The notes under the pieces: model-generated
What the model was told of the DNA's origin: nothing
What the model saw: the letters and a program-made list of their open reading frames with translations, nothing else
Databases searched by the model: none
Program-made: the position numbers and the translations under genes
Shown here: piece by piece, positions 61,801-64,000 of the stretch
Layout: every line of letters begins with the position of its first letter
How positions within the stretch are numbered: position 1 is the stretch's first letter
DNA from: Cheilinus undulatus
Lineage: Eukaryota > Chordata > Actinopteri > Labriformes > Labridae
Reading direction: 5' to 3'
Length of the DNA stretch: 64,000 bases
Assembly: GCF_018320785.1 (NCBI RefSeq)
Contig: NC_054868.1
Location: 43,717,874 to 43,781,873, forward strand

Positions 61801-62451
61801 CATTATATACTGTTACAGCACGCATCGTTACATCATGTGTCATTATGTTATGCGTTGTCGTCACATTAACCATTGTCATTACATCATGTGTTGGTTACAT
61901 GATGCATTGCTGTAACATCGCCTGTTGTTGTTACATTATGCGTTGTTACATTATACCTTGTTGTTACATTAGCAGCTCTTACATGCCTCAAGTGGACACT
62001 TGGGGGAACTGCAGACTTTTGCATTTCTGCACTAGCTTCTTTTTTAATAATAGAGGTGCTGAAATCAACAAAAATACTCTCTCTCCTAAAGATTCCTTGT
62101 TCCTATGCATGATTTCTGGCAAAGCTAACACAGCAGTAAACATTCTTGTCACAGTGCAAATGTTCTAAGTGTTTTCACTACTTACAGCTTTTGCTAATTA
62201 ATGTGTTTGTGTGTTACTAACAGGCTGTACTGACGCTGAGCGCTCTCCGACGCTTCTTAACTGGCAGCAGCCAAAACTTATTCACATGGCAACACATGGA
62301 GCAAGCCCCTAGCAATGCTCGGGCCACACCGTACCCCATCGCCAACGGAGCTACTATAGTAACAACCAACCCCTACCAGGCCCCGCCCTTCACTGAAACC
62401 CTGGACCCACAGAAGCTTACACAGCAGAGACCCATGGCTCCTGCTTTCTAG
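49894..62451 (+). CDS. syngr3: Synaptogyrin-3
   Basis: Exons 49894-49998, 54254-54488, 56678-56823 and 62224-62451 join to 237 residues. The product is a four-helix MARVEL-type synaptic vesicle membrane protein. The N-terminus [19 protein letters not shown] and the segments [63 protein letters not shown] and [16 protein letters not shown] are synaptogyrin signatures. The tail has Asn-Pro-Tyr and [10 protein letters not shown], which matches SYNGR3 ([10 protein letters not shown]) better than SYNGR1 or SYNGR2. Mammalian SYNGR3 is neuronal and interacts with the dopamine transporter and with Tau. The ATG is taken at 49894 because the upstream in-frame sequence is unconserved. Intron 3 is 5.4 kb and repeat-filled, and an alternative last exon (56973-57077) precedes it. 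Human SYNGR3 is on 16p13.3. Confidence 0.9.
50760..51320 (+). repeat. Interspersed repeat, DNA-transposon-like
   Basis: Sequence such as AAAAGTGCATGCAAAGGTGG, GGGCTAATTCCCTACATGAC and TTTGCATAATATGTGACCTT is familiar from dispersed fish repeats. The ends (CCACCTATAGTGTTAAAGG / ATATGTGACCTTTAAAAG) may be eroded inverted repeats. Two overlapping + frames at 50901-51303 are accidental. Confidence 0.4.
52705..53223 (+). mobile_element. MITE with ~28-bp inverted ends (CCCCTTTTCCACCAAG)
   Basis: The left end CCCCTTTTCCACCAAGCCAG continues CTCCAGGGC, and the right end GCCCTGGAATTAGCTTGG continues TGGAAAAGGG. They pair over about 28 bases with few mismatches. No flanking duplication is clear (CACTGATG versus TATGAGAT). 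No transposase frame. Confidence 0.7.
55195..56300 (-). mobile_element. Tc1/mariner transposon relic
   Basis: On the - strand 55274-55486 encodes [20 protein letters not shown] and [17 protein letters not shown], the catalytic C-terminus of Tc1-like transposases. The 5' part runs to about 56165 (ATGGATCGTTCTGAAGAG start region) but is broken by stops and frame shifts. The right terminal sequence (TATATGAACAAAAAAATTTG read inward) is present near 56250-56300, whereas the matching left end is lost. It is a dead copy in syngr3 intron 2. Confidence 0.85.
56373..56388 (+). repeat. G16 homopolymer
   Basis: Sixteen consecutive G in syngr3 intron 2, about 290 bases before exon 3; able to form G-quadruplex and probably length-variable. 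Confidence 0.9.
56973..57077 (+). CDS. syngr3: Alternative terminal exon of syngr3
   Basis: After exon 3 (ends at 56823, phase 0) a 149-bp intron closes with TGTATTTCAG and opens an in-frame 34-codon exon with its own stop (57075-57077). The peptide has [20 protein letters not shown], which parallels the short-isoform tail of mammalian SYNGR1 (RFKDLSFQEEYSTLFPASAQ as I recall it). Joined to exons 1-3 the isoform is 196 residues, about the length of SYNGR1b. It lacks the tyrosine-rich long tail. A TCA/CAT trinucleotide repeat (56912-56953) lies inside the short intron just before the acceptor. Choosing this exon would need a polyadenylation site in the following intron. Confidence 0.7.
   Translation, partial: GYQCLLEMNRFKSISFMEDKQRLLPRTPQTLSLV
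57742..58512 (+). mobile_element. hAT-type MITE, family B-like, perfect target duplication
   Basis: The left end CAGTGGTTCCCAACCTGGGGG pairs with ...AAAAAGGTTGGGAACCACTG. Flanks are a perfect 8-bp duplication ATCTAGAG (57734-57741 and 58513-58520). The interior is A/T-rich with runs of T and A and no transposase. It sits in syngr3 intron 3, after the alternative exon. Confidence 0.92.
58806..59800 (+). mobile_element. hAT-like element with GGGGTGTAACGGT end (right end eroded)
   Basis: The left end TTAGGGGTGTAACGGTTTAT, with GAACCATCATGGTTCGG following, is a well-known fish hAT terminus. Near 59750-59800 CTGAACCCATACCGAACTGT and GTACGAACGTG resemble the inner part of the right end, but the closing TTACACCCC is missing. 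The interior has a G+C-rich patch (59035-59110) and no transposase. Confidence 0.55.
60690..61985. repeat. TTACATTATG array with orientation switch
   Basis: From about 60705 to 61020 the sequence repeats CATAATGTAAC; from 61055 to 61985 it repeats GTTACATTATG, the exact reverse complement. The switch is at the near-palindrome ACGCATATTATGCGT (61051-61065). Between about 61365 and 61640 the right arm is a regular 30-bp tandem, TGTTACATAATGGCCTGTTA plus CATTATGTGC, with about nine copies and an alternating 60-bp variant (CATCATGTGC / CATTAGGCGC). Because 30 is a multiple of three, long frames encoding CYIM repeats arise by chance. It lies in syngr3 intron 3. Confidence 0.9.
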
Positions 62452-63032
62452 AGACAAACAGACAGACAGAGGAGGCCCGAGAACGACACTGAAAACGACC
62501 CGGGCACGGACACCACTTCCTGCCTCGCTGTTTTGCAGTTTCCCCCTCCTCTCTTGAGATTGGAGGGAATTTCAGATCACGTAATGTATGATCTATTTTC
62601 ACCATGGCAACTGCGAGCTCTGCTTAGTTAGTTGTAACTCTCTTGTGTCGACAATAACTGTCTTCTGCTCATGCACACACAGTCAGCGCACGTGAACACA
62701 GCTGTACCCACTCACAATCACACCTGGAAATACGTGTATATACACTCGGAAGAATCCACACATGCACATCTTGACTGCATGTTCATATGGTGAGGTAAGA
62801 TTAACATAGATGTAGATCAGAGATGAAGCTCCATCTGCCTTAGTGAGGGAAACCTGAGCTCTGTAGCTCCATTTATCTGTTTCTGTTAGTCTTCAGTCAG
62901 CCTGACCAATCACAAGCTTACCTGCAGATATGTGGCCTCTCATTGGCTGGGAGTTAAGATGGACTGGCAGCTTGACCAATAGAATGTGAAGGAACGAGAT
63001 GCAGTGAATTTGGTACGTTTTCTTGGCAAGGA

Positions 63033-63038
63033 AATAAA
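63033..63038 (+). terminator. syngr3 polyadenylation signal
   Basis: AATAAA 582 bases after the stop of the long isoform; further AATAAA-like hexamers follow near 63138-63150. Confidence 0.5.
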
Positions 63039-63044
63039 GGCAGG

Positions 63045-63425
63045 GCAGCTTAATGCATTCTGAATGCTGTAGTGTTTCAGTGTGAAATATTCATGTGATT
63101 AAATATTTTATTGTGATATGCTGAAGTGGCGAAATGAAAAATAAAATAAATCCACTACCACAACCACCGCCTAGATCAAAGTCTGCGTCTGCCTTTGTTC
63201 ACTTTATGTTTTAATCATTTTTTCCTCGCTCCATGCTGCATGGGAACTCTTTTAATGTCATTATGTACTGAGTCCAAGATCCAGGGATGTGTGAGGCATA
63301 CAGAACAACATCTGCTGGAAGTCCATAATTAGAAAGTGTTATGTTGAATTCATTAGCAGCAGCAGGTGGCAGATGTGTGAGCTTTATTTTTGGATCTATT
63401 AGGAATGCAACCACACCCTTTTTCT

Positions 63426-63464
<39 letters not shown>

Positions 63465-63788
63465 GGAAAAATAGAATTTAAGCAAGGTGATGAGTCAAAT
63501 GAAAGTCAGGAAGTGGTTTTATTCCATCACTTTCCAATCATGTTACAGCAGGTGAGCATCATATGCCCTGCTTTCATTCTGCAGGAACATTATAAACATT
63601 TGCATCATCCAGAGTCATCATAATCATCATCATCATTATAATCAACATCCTATAGCACTGTCATCCTCATCATCCATCATTACCAGCAGATACATTGACA
63701 TTCATAAATGTATAAATTCATCTTTGTACTCCTCATATCGTCGCTGCTGTGTTAATAAAATATAATCTTCGCCTTTTTCTACAAAGTT
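63045..63788. other. Intergenic between convergent genes
   Basis: A (TA)16 microsatellite occupies 63429-63461 and CAT/ATC-rich simple sequence 63600-63690. A - strand AATAAA (plus TTTATT at about 63518-63523) could end the right-edge gene. The - strand frame 63211-63414 has no recognisable domain. Confidence 0.4.
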
Positions 63789-63980
63789 TCACACCTGTAA
63801 GTCACCCAAATGAGCCCTTCTGTGCATCTGCATCCGTCGAAACTTCACCCAGTACAGTTTGATGTTGAGGACGAAACCGGCTCCAGCTTCAGACAGCAGG
63901 GGGCAGTCTAAATCTGAAGACCTCCGATTGCATGCTTCATCATACTCACCTGCATCTGAACTACCTCTACCCTGAGAATA
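63789..63980 (-). CDS. Possible terminal exon of an unidentified gene (partial)
   Basis: On the - strand a textbook acceptor (TTCTTTTCTCTCTGTCCTAG, ending at 63981) opens an uninterrupted 64-codon frame that ends in TGA at 63789-63791. The peptide begins YSQGRGSSDAGEYDEACN, continues CPLLSEAGAGFVLN, then a basic segment KLYWVKFRRMQMHRRAHLG, ending LQV. The rest of the gene is outside the window. I recognise no family. A consensus donor GTGAGT occurs 31 bases into the frame, so the true exon may be only 31 bases. Low confidence. Confidence 0.35.
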   Translation of the reverse strand, partial: YSQGRGSSDAGEYDEACNRRSSDLDCPLLSEAGAGFVLNIKLYWVKFRRMQMHRRAHLGDLQV

Positions 63981-64000
63981 CTAGGACAGAGAGAAAAGAA

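Noticed and set aside
63211-63414. 67-codon minus-strand frame
   Set aside because: No splice link to the right-edge exon, no recognised domain, and it lies downstream of that frame's stop and polyadenylation-like signal.

Overview
The window is a teleost fish nuclear genomic segment, probably percomorph. Genes are split by GT/AG introns, intergenic DNA is A+T-rich, and the interspersed repeats (hAT-type MITEs, Tc1 relics, L2-like and RTE/Rex-like LINE fragments, tRNA-derived SINEs) are typical of fish. There is no sign of a prokaryotic or viral replicon. All five complete genes lie on the + strand. Two of them (percc1, syngr3) and pdia2 have human counterparts on chromosome 16p13.3, so the block looks like conserved synteny with that arm.

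Layout: 0-6 kb is intergenic with two copies of one hAT MITE family. 6.26-7.08 kb is percc1, a single-coding-exon gut regulator gene with a TATA box and a FOXA/GATA-like cluster upstream. 8.7-9.75 kb is a dead L2-like LINE on the - strand. 11.2-22.5 kb is an 11-exon catalytic protein disulfide isomerase (pdia2) with two CGHC sites, an Asp-repeat tail and KDEL. 30.2-32.1 kb is a four-coding-exon LITAF-domain gene with PPxY-like motifs. 39.9-47.2 kb is a second 11-exon PDI with the same intron phases as pdia2, but both CxxC sites are lost (TVEG and SRAS), so it resembles PDILT. 49.9-62.5 kb is synaptogyrin-3 (syngr3), with two alternative last exons. At the right edge (63.79-63.98 kb) a possible terminal exon of another gene lies on the - strand.

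The two PDI genes are clearly tandem duplicates: exon phases are identical and exons 6, 8 and 9 have identical lengths. One copy keeps the oxidoreductase chemistry; the other keeps the fold and ER retention signal but none of the active-site cysteines, suggesting a chaperone-only role. The remaining genes are functionally unrelated neighbours (gut endocrine regulator, endolysosomal membrane protein, synaptic vesicle protein).

The non-coding space is unusually rich in simple-sequence-derived structure. It holds several hAT-like elements whose cores are degenerate ~20-bp tandem arrays, about 0.7 kb of TTGG repeat, TAGCT-rich minisatellites in three places, and a 1.3-kb array in a syngr3 intron whose repeat orientation flips in the middle. 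I found no RNA gene, CRISPR array or novel multi-gene system. The most notable biology is the PDI pair, the syngr3 splice choice and the inverted array.
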